A stretch of 64,000 bases of DNA from Prorocentrum cordatum (taxonomy: Eukaryota > Sar > Dinophyceae > Prorocentrales > Prorocentraceae), in contig CAUYUJ010018316.1 in the NCBI GenBank assembly GCA_963575745.1, positions 199,970 to 263,969 of the forward strand, written 5' to 3'. Made by a program: the position numbers and the translations under genes. The notes under the pieces were generated by a model. It did not search any database and was not told the DNA's origin. It was given only the letters and a program-made list of their open reading frames with translations. Within the stretch, counting starts at the first letter, position 1; each line of letters begins with the position of its first letter. Of this stretch, positions 43,038 to 52,637 are shown piece by piece.

Positions 43038-45360
43038 CAGCTTTGTGCGGCGGCCGCGTGGTTTGCAATCTTTCTTGCCCGTCGACGGGATGGCGGGGGG
43101 CGGGCGGGTTGCGCCTGGGGAGGGATGGCCGGGCCAGGGCGAGAGGGCAGTATCTGCGAGGAGGTAAAGGGGGCGGGGGGGGGGAAAGAGAAAACAGGGA
43201 AGGGGGCCAGGGAGGGGAGCGAGAAGGGACGGCAGGGGGGGGGGCAGAGGAGGGAGGGGCGGGGCGGGGTGAGTTTTGCTACCCGGTGGCCCAGCAGGGC
43301 CCCGCGGGCGCCCAAGAACGCTCCAAAAGCACCCAAAGGTGATCTCAACGCGCAACTTTGGGGGCTCCGAAGCGGGGGCCCACATTCAAGACCCCCCCAT
43401 TTTGGGCCATGGCGCCGCTCACGAATGCCCCAAGAAGCCTCCAAGGCCCCCCCCACCCCTTTTTCCACCCCCCCACACCCACACCCTTTCCACCCACGGT
43501 CCAAGATGTCTGCAAGGGAACACGATACAGCCAAACATGGCCTTCAAGATGACCCAGGATAGCCGGGCATGGCTCACGATGGCCTCCGACAGACATCCAA
43601 GAGGGCCCGGGACAACCTCAACTCGGCCCAAGTAGCCGAGCATGGCTCAAGTGAGCCTCTGGCAGCCTCTAGCCGAGCATGGCTCCAGATAGCACCCAAG
43701 AGGTCTGAAGACAGCCTCCGATGGTGTCTGGACGGGCTGGCGGGGATACTTGTTTGATCGCGACCGCGGCGAAAGAGGTCGGGCGAAGTCCAGGAGCGAT
43801 GCACACGGGCAACGACCTAAATTCGCGCGATGGTGGGGATACTTTTGTGTTAGCGGCCGTAGGCGAGCGCGCCAACGGCGAGTAAGGTCCGAGCGGGCCG
43901 CGCGGGGGCCTAATTACCTAGCGCGGAGCAGAGCAGGACCTACCGCCGAAGCCTCTGCGCCGGAGCAGCAAGAGGAGCAACGAAGCGTCAAGAATTCCAG
44001 CGGCAACAGACGCCGAACCCCTGCGGCACAATGACGGGGGCCCGTTCCCCTTCTCTCCCTCCCCCGCCTGGGCGTTTCCACAAGTGCTGGCGCTGCCGCC
44101 GACTCAACAGCTGGACAGGCCTTCGTTGCCCCTGCTGGCGATGCCTTCTGCTGGCGCTACATCCCCTTCCCCCGGCGTGCTTATGTTGTCGTCTTCCCTC
44201 GCTTTTGTCTCGAATCCGCCTTTCTACCCCAAAACGAAGTCGAAACGAAAACGGCCCACGAAATCACCAAAAGCACCGTTTAGGTCCAGCCCTGCCAAGA
44301 CACCCGCAAGTCATGCGTAGATCAGAACCAAAAGAGGTCTGACAGTGCGGTGCGGGAGGGGCGACCACTCCAACGCTCCGACGTGCGGTGTTCCAAGCCG
44401 CGCCGAAACACGCGATCGACCTCACAATTTCAATTTTCTCATCGTGGGAGCGTGGTTTTTGGGGACCCAGGAAAACTGATAGCCGAAAATTGATTGCACC
44501 ACCCAGATGGCACTGCATAGATTGCAATATATTTCTGCTTGGGCTCGGCGATGGCTAACATCTCTATGCGAAAATATCCGCGCAGGCCCACGAGCCCCAA
44601 AGTCCATCAGGAGATAATTATTTCCAGTATGGGCACCTCCAGCAAGCCGGTCTCTTAGCCAATCTGCCTCCTTCATCCCAGACACGGCATCACTCGCAAT
44701 GGGGAGACCGAGGCACGGCCGAAATGCGCCAGAAGATCTCGACGCTCAGAACTGCTGCTGCCTGCCTCTCCCTGAGGGGGAACGACAACGGGGTCAGCTC
44801 AGGGGCCGGGGGAATCATCGACCTGGAATCGGCGGTACATCGCCGATAGACTGGCGATAGGCAACCGATAGCCAATCCGCATGCTTCGGCGATTATTGGG
44901 CGACTGGGAGTCGATGCGTCATCTCCCCCAAACCTTGCCCCTGATTGCCCTGACCCCACCCCCCCTCAGCAGAAGAGTCGCTAAGAACGATCTGAATGGC
45001 GGGGGGCTCGGGCAAATGCCTGCACAACAGCTACATGCGATCAGAAATTATTCCCACTACAACCAGCTCTGCGCAGCCTCTGGGAAACGACGGTGGGACC
45101 TTTATACGTGACCAGTGTGGATAAGACCAATGTGGATAAAAAACACGTGCGGCATTCGCCACTCGTCTGGGAGGCATTTCGCAACATACGATCAGCAATG
45201 CCGGTTTTCAAAGATCGAGGACCTCTGAGCTTCCCAAGGTGCCCCACGACTCCGCGGGACCCTCGGGGGCCAAGACGGCCATTTCCGTGGGGCACCTGCT
45301 GGCAGGCTGATGTCGTATCTGCAGTAGCCGCTGTTATCCACCTCTCGCTCTCGGCGTGAC
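43038..45360. other. Spacer, no gene established
   Basis: G-rich runs occur at 43168-43260, and module-L repeats at 43540-43720. 44240-44700 on the minus strand has short protein-like stretches (NYLLMDFGARGPARIF) in broken frames that I cannot assign. 44720-45090 shows nothing. Confidence 0.4.
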
Positions 45361-45593
45361 TTGAGCAGGGACCGACCGTCCCGGCATTCATACAGGCCTA
45401 CAACGACCTGTTCCTAGAACCCCAGAATACTCTAGTAACAAAGATAGTGTTCTGCGAACGTGGATCCGATGTGTTAGAACAAGGCAGTCTCGGCCAGAAA
45501 TGTTCTAAGAGCATTTCGTGCAAACCACAAGAGATTGTTAGAGCACTCCTTGGTGGGCCTATAGGCCAGCCGGGACGCTTCGCCACTGCCTGA
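45361..45593 (+). repeat. Dispersed repeat with TGTTCT-AGAACA palindromes, copy 2
   Basis: Partner of 1472-1705, with matching order and spacing of conserved phrases and the three weakened palindromes near 45409, 45449 and 45497. Confidence 0.65.
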
Positions 45594-47489
45594 CCGACGC
45601 CCTCCTGCGCTCCCGTGGCCGGACCTCGGCGCGTGGCCGCGGCCAGCCCGCGCGGCGACACGAGCCAGAGCCGGGCGCTGTGGCCACGGCGAGCCTCTGC
45701 CAAGAACGAGCTCCCCGACCTGGATCCAAGGATCGGCTACACGCAAGAGTGACCCTGGGTAAGAGTGACCTCTGGTGCACGGCTTTCTGGAGGCCGCGGG
45801 GAGACCAAACCTGGGCGCGCAAGCCGCTGTTACCGCTTCGTTTTCAGCCATCTGGGGGCCCAGCTGTGCCCGCACCAAAAGGTCACACCGGCGAAAGGTC
45901 ACTCTTACGTCTAATCGAAAGGAACAACCCGGCCCGCAAACCAGAGCCCCTCAGGCCCGGCCCAAAAGCCAGAGCCCCATCATGAGCTCACCGTGGCCCT
46001 CGTCTCAGCGTCTTGCCTGCGGTAGCAGATGAGCGGCAGATGGAGGAGCAAGTGGGTGAGCGGACGGACGGATCGGCGAGTCAGGGTGGAGGGAGCCGGT
46101 CCTGGAAATAAAAACGTAGCGGAAAGGTTTCGCCGTTTTCAGGGACCCGAGGGGCCGTTGCACAGTCCCCTGGGACCACCACTAAACGACTCCGTATTGA
46201 GGAGCCGGGTTTATGTTGCATCTTCGGGGAGGCCTTGTCTGCCCCATCGCGTCGCCATTCTCCATCCTCGAAGCCACGTCGAATCTGCGCTGGACCCGCC
46301 TCATAGCGCCGGATGCCGCGCTGGACGCAACAAACCAAAGGCGTATGCAGAATAGGCGAGGTCCATGGAATATGCGACGCAGCGGGGCCTGGGAGGAAGC
46401 CCAACAAGGTGCAGGGCATGTTCCATCAGGACCCTTATTCTTTCATGGCAAGAGATGCCGCGCACATGGGACGGATGGGTCCCGGAGACAGGGGGGGCAG
46501 GCGAGAAATCGAGGCCAGGGACACTGGCGGGAGGGGCTGTCTCGAGTCGGGCGAAGACCAATCGGTGCACAACACAGAAGCCTGTGCAGCCGCGTTGAAA
46601 TCGCCCCTCTGTGGTCCAAACTCGAAAACGCCACATGTCTGCGCCCCATCCATTGCCCCGTCTCTGTGGTGCTCCTCGCTATCCTCGACCACGGCGAGCC
46701 ATACCATCTAACGGGCGAAGAACCGTACAAAGCTTCACCCAATGATACAGCACCAAAGCACAATAACTGGCCAGAACCAACTCGACAAGACAGAAACAAA
46801 CCGGGACAACGCAGGAAAGGCCAGAACATATACCATAACCTCAAGACATACAAGTGTATGCGTTCGTAGTTCAGCCCCCGCCACATGCGGACACGGGTAT
46901 CAGAGGGAAGATATCGCAAAGGAGGAGGGAGAGGTAAGGAGAGGTATGAGCACTAGAAGAGAACGAAGACAGCAACGGCGGGAAAGGAAGGCAGATAATG
47001 AGTACGAAAACGAGGAAGGGGGACCGCCACTTGAATAAATGCACTATGTTGAAAACGCTGACTGCGCCCACCCTCAGGACATCAACAAATGCAGTGCCAA
47101 ACAAAACTGGGCCGACCACACTGGCAAAACTGGCACGACACACAAGAACACCAGATCAAACCGCAGGCGCTGGATGGTCGCTGGACAGGCTGGTGGGGAC
47201 GCGCGAAAACCCTCGAATTCGCAAGGAACCAAAAGGAGCGAGGCGTGGAGCGGGGAAACAACCGGACACGGAAAATCAAAAACCCGAAAGAGAGATCCTC
47301 TAAGATTTCAGAGGCATCCGACGGCTCGCCTTTTCGGGCAAGGGCCCCCACGTCTCACGTTCCCCCTGCGGGAAACCATGTTTTTCATCTCGAAGAATGG
47401 TGTGCGGGCCCCAGAATCGAAAACGGGCTGAAGGTGGCGAAACACTGGCCGTCTAGGTGTTTTTTCTGTCATGCCGCCAGCTGTTACAT
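45594..47489. other. Spacer, no gene established
   Basis: Mixed GC-rich sequence, more A-rich from 46700. Open frames on the plus strand (46213-46869, 47089 onward) have basic, low-information translations with no domain I know. Confidence 0.4.
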
Positions 47490-47650
47490 GTCCACATTTG
47501 TCCAACGGCCCACGTCACCCTCCCCAACTTCTCGGGCAACTCCGCGCGCGATGATCTCCCGTGGGGCGGCGAATACGCCACAGAAGTGGACGGTGTATCC
47601 CTGCTCGATTAGCCCGTGCATGTTCTTCACGAGCTTGTCGGGCTCAGTTC
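47490..47650 (-). CDS. Candidate exon: zeta-toxin-like P-loop kinase domain, C-terminal part
   Basis: A minus-strand exon follows a good 3' splice signal (pyrimidine-rich CATCTGGCTCTTGCAG, whose CAG is 47653-47651). Its translation reads EPDKLVKNMHGLIEQGYTVH, FCGVFAAPREIIARGVAREV, then GRW. A helix ending in GY-x-V-x-hydrophobic followed by a small/hydrophobic strand and an R-x-x-x-R helix is how the second half of zeta-toxin/AAA-type kinase domains looks. In eukaryotes such domains are generally treated as small-molecule or protein kinases, not poisons. The Walker A part is not visible here. The donor is uncertain (several GT within 47490-47520). A possible upstream exon lies at 48211-48263, with microsatellites between. 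It may be a pseudogene. Confidence 0.4.
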
Positions 47651-47736
47651 CTGCAAGAGCCAGATGTGTCACGTCGTTGCCCCGAGCCCCCGCAAGGCAG
47701 TTCCGCATAGCGCTCCCTGCCTCATCTCGGCGCTCA

Positions 47737-47915
<179 letters not shown>

Positions 47916-48027
47916 TTTGCGTGCCCCCGTGCAGAGCGCCACCGCCCAGACTGCTTCCGCACACCTCTCGCACGCCCCGTGGCCCCATAGAGACCTCCCC
48001 CACGGACTCATCGGACCCGACCGCGTG

Positions 48028-48210
48028 CGCCTCCTCCTCCTCCTCCTCCTCCTCCTCCTCCTCCTCCTCCTCCTCCCCCTCCCCCTCCTCCTCCCCCTCC
48101 CCCTTCTCCTTCTCCTCATCTCATCATCATCCCTCCTCCTCCTCCTCCTCCCCCTCCCCCTCCTCCTCCTCCTCCTCCTCCTCCTCCTCCTCCTCCTCCT
48201 CCTCCTCCTC
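48028..48210 (+). repeat. (CTC)n microsatellite
   Basis: CTC triplets with CCCCTC and CATCAT interruptions. On the minus strand it is (GAG)n, immediately downstream of the candidate exon at 48211-48263. Confidence 0.95.
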
Positions 48211-48263
48211 CGGAATTGGTCGCGCGTGGCGGCAAAGGTGGCATTGTAGTAGGAGGCAGTGCG
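48211..48263 (-). CDS. Candidate small exon upstream of the kinase-like exon
   Basis: Minus strand after the acceptor-like CCCGTGCCTGCGGCAG (CAG at 48266-48264) reads RTASYYNATFAATRDQFR, which is protein-like. It would fit the helix that precedes the substrate-binding strand in zeta-type kinases. It then runs into (GAG)n. Dinoflagellates are known to use GA as well as GT and GC donors, so a donor inside the repeat is possible. Support is limited to the acceptor, composition and neighbourhood. Confidence 0.25.
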
Positions 48264-48339
48264 CTGCCGCAGGCACGGGCGGGAGTGGAGGCGAGGGCCG
48301 CCGAGCACGGGGGGCACCATGGTGCACGGGCGGCCCGGA

Positions 48340-48487
48340 CTCCTCCTGCTCCTCCTCCTCCTCCTCTCCTCCTCCTCCTCCTCTCCTCCTCCTCCTCCTC
48401 CTCCTCCTCCTCCTCCTCCTCCTCCTACTCCTACTCCTACTCCTACTCCTACTCCTCCTCATCCTCCTCCTCATCCTCCTCCAGTCT
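48340..48487 (+). repeat. (CTC)n/(CTACTC)n microsatellite
   Basis: CTC triplets grading into CTACTC hexamers near 48425-48455. Confidence 0.95.
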
Positions 48488-48765
48488 TTCCTCTGAGAAT
48501 CGGGGTAAGATGACAAAGGAATTAAGATCTCATGTTCAGGATGAGACATTGATAAGACAAGTATCCGCTAAGCAACACTACTCTATCAGGAATGTGAAAG
48601 GGAGGGGGTCGGCCGAGGACGGACGACGACGAGCCGCCCGCGCGCCCCAGCGCACTCCTTTTCTCTCCTGCAAGCCGAGGTTGGCTTGCTCGAGCAGTCA
48701 TACAGCTGCGGAACGCAGCTGTCAGTTCCAGCGGACAGTGCAATGCATGCAAAATAAGTTGTGTC

Positions 48766-49117
48766 TTAATTGATTATGAGGCGGAGAGGAGCATATTTAC
48801 TCCCCCCGCGGCGGGCCGCGTAGAGCCCATCCAGCCACAGCACCCCCGGCCTGTACATTTGTACAACCACCGGAGCCAATCCGAAAGAGCTTTTACAGCT
48901 CAACAGTGGCTGCCAGGGGGCCAAGGGCCGAAAAAGCTCGACGTTTCCCACCATTGTGATAAATAAATTCTCTCCGCTGGACCGGCTTAGCCGACCAGTA
49001 GAGGTGTCCGCGCCCAACACGCGTTCCGCGCGTGGGTAAATTGTTTTGCATGCGCCTGCCGCGACTGAGTCACGCGGGCGGAACTCAGTTCAGGTCCTTC
49101 CACAGGCTATGCTCATT
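48766..49117 (-). other. Tail of the retroelement
   Basis: Downstream of the last long frame. Includes one exact palindrome (48983-48993) and a short open frame (49020-48766) with the reading GVLWLDGLYAARRGGSKYAP. It could contain the 3' LTR start or a last coding remnant. No polypurine tract or terminal TG..CA pair is evident. Confidence 0.35.
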
Positions 49118-50089
49118 CTATAAATATTGTGATCGTCTGGGCGGCGCGGGAGGCTTCGGGTTTGACGCCGCCGATCCTCCCGTCTGTACGTCTACGCCAC
49201 GAGGCGTGCGAGACCGCCCTCTTTCCCTGTCAGTGTCGCTCGTGGGTGCCGTCTCTCTCGGCGGGAAATGGTGGTCATGCTCCCATTTTGATAGCTGGTG
49301 CCAGTAGTTCAGAGTGTACCACTCAGCGTTGGTAAGCCACGTGACCCTGTTACGGTGGATGTAGTACCCGACGAGGGTTCCGTTCACGTAGCGCGGGTAG
49401 GACCTGGAAGGGTCGTACTCGTAGCTGTGGCCTGCATCGCTGCTGGCAGCATCCGCGGCAGCACCTGCGGCAGCGTCCATGGCAGCGCCGGCAGCAGCAT
49501 CCATGTCAGCGCTAGCGGCAGCATCCATTGCAGCATCGCGCGCGCGTGATTCCGACCGATCCCCCATGTTGGGATGTTGTGGGTTTGTCTCCCTGGTCGT
49601 CACGGCTGAGCCGGCGACTGAACGGGGGGAACCGGTAGCTTCTTCGGGTGCCTGAGCATCTGAGATGTCAGGTCGAAGAGGCGGCGGACGCGATAAAGGT
49701 CTGGCCTTTGGTCCAGCTGGCGCATGTGGCCCCGCGATTTCGGCTTCGCCGTCGTGTTCGGGATCGTTATTCCTACGGTTGTTCATACATTGTATTATAC
49801 TTCTTGCAGCAGTTGCTGCAGCGGCACCGTATATTCCGCATGCAGTGCGGAAAGGTCCATCTTCTTTGTCCTGCAGTTCAGCACCAGGGTCAGGATACTT
49901 ATCCTGTAGCCAAGAAATGGCATCCTGTATTAGAGCCCCGTGGCAACGGACGTCGTTCCGTACTCTCCTGCCCATCTTGTGGGCCCACCTTTCTATGATA
50001 TCGTCCGTTTTGACAGCCGCGCGAATGCGGCAGTCCAAGGCATATTCGTCGGTCCGTTTCTTTGAATCAATTTCATCCGCCCTCGCCAT
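49118..50089 (-). CDS. Retroelement polyprotein segment, C-terminal, Ala/Asp-rich middle
   Basis: 323 codons from ATG at 50089. Residues ~1-100 are mixed and charged (SKKRTDEYALDCRIRAAVKT, helix-rich). Then comes a Pro-rich part, a low-complexity Ala/Asp/Met stretch (DAAAGAAMDAAAGAA), a Trp/Tyr-rich block (VTWLTNAEWYTLNYWHQLSKW) and an Arg/Ser-rich tail. The same frame is open upstream of the ATG to about 50140 (reads DHFIGYPGRIIRPHM), continuing the preceding segment after a one-base slip. The ATG is therefore not necessarily a start. Family unknown. Confidence 0.55.
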   Translation of the reverse strand: MARADEIDSKKRTDEYALDCRIRAAVKTDDIIERWAHKMGRRVRNDVRCHGALIQDAISWLQDKYPDPGAELQDKEDGPFRTACGIYGAAAATAARSIIQCMNNRRNNDPEHDGEAEIAGPHAPAGPKARPLSRPPPLRPDISDAQAPEEATGSPRSVAGSAVTTRETNPQHPNMGDRSESRARDAAMDAAASADMDAAAGAAMDAAAGAAADAASSDAGHSYEYDPSRSYPRYVNGTLVGYYIHRNRVTWLTNAEWYTLNYWHQLSKWEHDHHFPPRETAPTSDTDRERGRSRTPRGVDVQTGGSAASNPKPPAPPRRSQYL

Positions 50090-50435
50090 GTGGGGACGAA
50101 TGATTCGCCCCGGGTAGCCAATAAAGTGATCTTCCGATCTGAAAATAGCTGATCAACTCGCGAACAATTGCGAAAATCCTCATGGGCCGAAGGCCCAGCT
50201 GCATTTGTTGTATTGGCACTAACCACTTGTCATCTACTATGGTCTGGATAATCTCCGGGATCACGTATTCTGCCGTTCCGGTGAGGGTAACCCTGCCGGG
50301 GTTAGTCGGATTGAATCCCGTGTGTTCTATTATGTAATGGGCAGCAATTTCTCGAACTTCTCCCCCGAACAATGTTATTTTGATCGAAGGGTCATCATGG
50401 TGATAGTATACGTGTCCCTCAGAATGGTCAAACAT
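50073..50435 (-). CDS. Retroelement polyprotein segment
   Basis: 120 codons in the same frame as 51518-50442, separated from it only by TGA TTA TTA. It reads HVYYHHDDPSIKITLFGGEV and later VTLTGTAEYVIPEIIQTIVD, suggesting a small beta-rich domain. The last ~15 codons (after YFQ) look shifted, as the true continuation is in the frame of 50089-49118. No family recognised. Confidence 0.5.
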   Translation of the reverse strand: MFDHSEGHVYYHHDDPSIKITLFGGEVREIAAHYIIEHTGFNPTNPGRVTLTGTAEYVIPEIIQTIVDDKWLVPIQQMQLGLRPMRIFAIVRELISYFQIGRSLYWLPGANHSSPHGEGG

Positions 50436-50441
50436 TAATAA

Positions 50442-51518
50442 TCAATCAGTTATCAACGCGGCATTCGGTCCGCTGGTCGCTTTGAGATCCAGATCCATTT
50501 GTGACAAATCGCGTGCCATCGCGGCTGCGCCGGTGCCATGTCGCAATACGGGGATCATAAGACGATGGTCCCGACACATGCTAATCCGTCTTGAAACAGA
50601 CTGAGAACTGCGAGTCGGCCTCGCCCTAAAATTGTTCTCCCAGGCGACTGGTAACCTCGCAGCCGGGTTGGCGTTGTCGGCGTTGTTTCCATTCTCCTCA
50701 GGCAATGCGCCGAACCAAGATCTGCCAAAATCTACCACGTCATCTTTTGTAGCAAGCGTCGGAACGAAGATGCTGGCTCTAGTCATGTTGTCGAACCATC
50801 TTTCCCAGCCGATTCGAGGAGTGACTGAGTCATCCTCTTCATCAGGCCAGTGAAATGCCTGTAAGGCTGGGCAGGATCTCGGGCGAGCGTATTGGTCCAA
50901 CTCAGTTCCCCACAATCTCGGCCACCATTTATTAATGGGCGGGGTTTGCCTGCTTACGTTTTTGGCCGAATGTTCAAGCCACGACATAAATCTCTTGACC
51001 AAAGGCTTCACATATTGCAAGAAAGGGGCATGTCGCGCCGGAGGCTGAGCCTCGGCGTGTTCTGGGATCCAAGCTGGAAAACTTCCAGGCTGGCTGTTTC
51101 CAAATATCGTGCCAGCGGCCGCCATTGTAGCAAATTGCCCGGAGGCCCATCTGCGCTCCTGCTGATTGGTGTTGTTGACATTTTTCGTAACATTGGCAGA
51201 AGCTCTCCCTTGCCTCTTCATCCGCGCTTGTATATATTCGTGGCGATTCCATGACAGAGTTTCTTCATGGTCCACTGTTATGAAGACGCAGTGTGCCACA
51301 AGGGACTGCGGGATAATTTTGCGCTTCCATGTCTGGGTCATGTAATCGTGCGTGACCCTGTATTTGTGTCTGCCTGGGCAATTGCAGACAGGACACTTGG
51401 CAAAACCTGTCCTCACCCAGTGGCAACGGAAACAAAGGAATCTCCCATCACCATCCCACGGGATAGATATAATTGAGAGAGCGTGATCCACCGCCGCTTT
51501 ACTGTGGAAAATTGCCAA
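50442..51518 (-). CDS. Retroelement polyprotein segment with zinc-ribbon motif
   Basis: 358 codons; the first codon used here is TTG at 51518 and the frame is open upstream into the C-tract insertion, so the true N-terminus is missing. Residues 29-47 carry C-x2-C-x9-C-x2-C-x-C (CFRCHWVRTGFAKCPVCNC), a likely zinc-binding ribbon. It is followed by basic residues, and a Trp-rich, acidic C-terminal half (WPDEEDDSVTPRIGWERWFD). A zinc ribbon in a retroelement could bind nucleic acid, but Gag knuckles (CCHC) have different spacing. It ends at an in-frame TGA (50444-50442), after which the same frame continues. Confidence 0.55.
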   Translation of the reverse strand: MAIFHSKAAVDHALSIISIPWDGDGRFLCFRCHWVRTGFAKCPVCNCPGRHKYRVTHDYMTQTWKRKIIPQSLVAHCVFITVDHEETLSWNRHEYIQARMKRQGRASANVTKNVNNTNQQERRWASGQFATMAAAGTIFGNSQPGSFPAWIPEHAEAQPPARHAPFLQYVKPLVKRFMSWLEHSAKNVSRQTPPINKWWPRLWGTELDQYARPRSCPALQAFHWPDEEDDSVTPRIGWERWFDNMTRASIFVPTLATKDDVVDFGRSWFGALPEENGNNADNANPAARLPVAWENNFRARPTRSSQSVSRRISMCRDHRLMIPVLRHGTGAAAMARDLSQMDLDLKATSGPNAALITD

Positions 51519-51534
51519 CCTTTTCCTCCGGAAC

Positions 51535-52421
51535 CCGGGGGTCGCCCCCCCCCCCCCCTCCGAAAATCCCCCCCCCCCTACTGGAACCCCTCCCCCCCCC
51601 CCCCCCCCTCCCCCGGCAAAACCCCCCCCCTCCCCTAACCCCCTCCCCCCCCCCCCCCCCTCCCGCTCGAAAACCGGGGGGGGTCACTACCGGTTCGAAC
51701 CCCTCCCCCCCCCCCCCCCCCCTTCGGATCCGGAAAACCGGGGGGGGTCACTACCGGTTCGAACCCCCCCCCCCACTCACCGCCAGCAAACGACTCCCGG
51801 TCCCCACCACCGTCCGCATCACATCCCCCACTGGTGTTCCCAGCACCACTGTCCTCACCACCGCTGTCCCCACTGGTTCCACCACCGCCCCTACTGTCCC
51901 CACCAGTGGCCCCACCACTGTCGCACTGTCCCCGCTGTCCCCAGAACTGTTCCCACCACGGTTCCACTCTCCCCACTGTCTCCACGGCCCCAACCACTGC
52001 CCGACTATCCCCACTGTCCCCACTGTCCCACTGACTCCTCCGCTGTCCCACTGAGCTGTCCCACTGTTCCCACCACTGTCCCCACTTTCCCCACCACTGT
52101 CCCCACTGTACCTCTGTCCCATTGTCCCACCGCCGTCCTCGCCACCGCCTTCACCACTGTCCCCACCACCATTGTACCCTCCACTGTCCCACTGTTTCCA
52201 CCTCATTCCCATTGTCCCCACACCACTGTCCCCACCACCACCGTCACCACCACTGTCCACTGTCCCCCCCTGTTCCCACCATTGTCCCCACCACTGTCCC
52301 CACCACTACCGTCCCCACCACTGTCCCACTGTCCCACTGTCCCCACCACTGTCCCGCTATCCCCTCACCACTGTCCCCACCAACACCGTCCCCACCACTG
52401 TCCGCACCCCCACTGGTTTTC

Positions 52422-52457
<36 letters not shown>

Positions 52458-52622
52458 GGGGTTCGAACCGGTAGTGACCCCCCCCCCTTTTCATGATGAG
52501 CAGGGGGGGGGGGGGGGAGGGGTTCGAACCGGTAGCGACCCCCTCCCGGTTTTCCGGAGGGGGGGGGGGGGGGGGGGGGTTCGAACCGGTAGTGACCCCC
52601 CCCCGGTTTTCCGCCAGCAGCG
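51535..52622. repeat. C/G-tract insertion with inverted GGTTCGAACC units and a TGTCCCCACCAC core
   Basis: The left part is long C runs with two units reading GAAAACCGGGGGGGTCACTA then CCGGTTCGAACCCC (about 51665-51705 and 51733-51770). The centre (about 51780-52415) is a degenerate CCCCACCACTGT minisatellite. The right part has three units in inverse orientation (GGGGTTCGAACCGGTAGTGACC near 52455, 52515 and 52575), with long G runs. The whole is therefore an imperfect inverted structure inserted into the retroelement coding frame. GGTTCGAACC is itself a palindrome and resembles a Pol III B-box. Homopolymers this long are prone to assembly error. Confidence 0.7.
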
Positions 52623-52637
52623 GTAGAACACGCTCTT

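Noticed and set aside
51665-52600. GGTTCGAACC units considered as tRNA genes or pseudo-tRNAs
   Set aside because: Only the T-arm-like decamer is present. No acceptor, D or anticodon arm can be folded in the flanking C/G runs.
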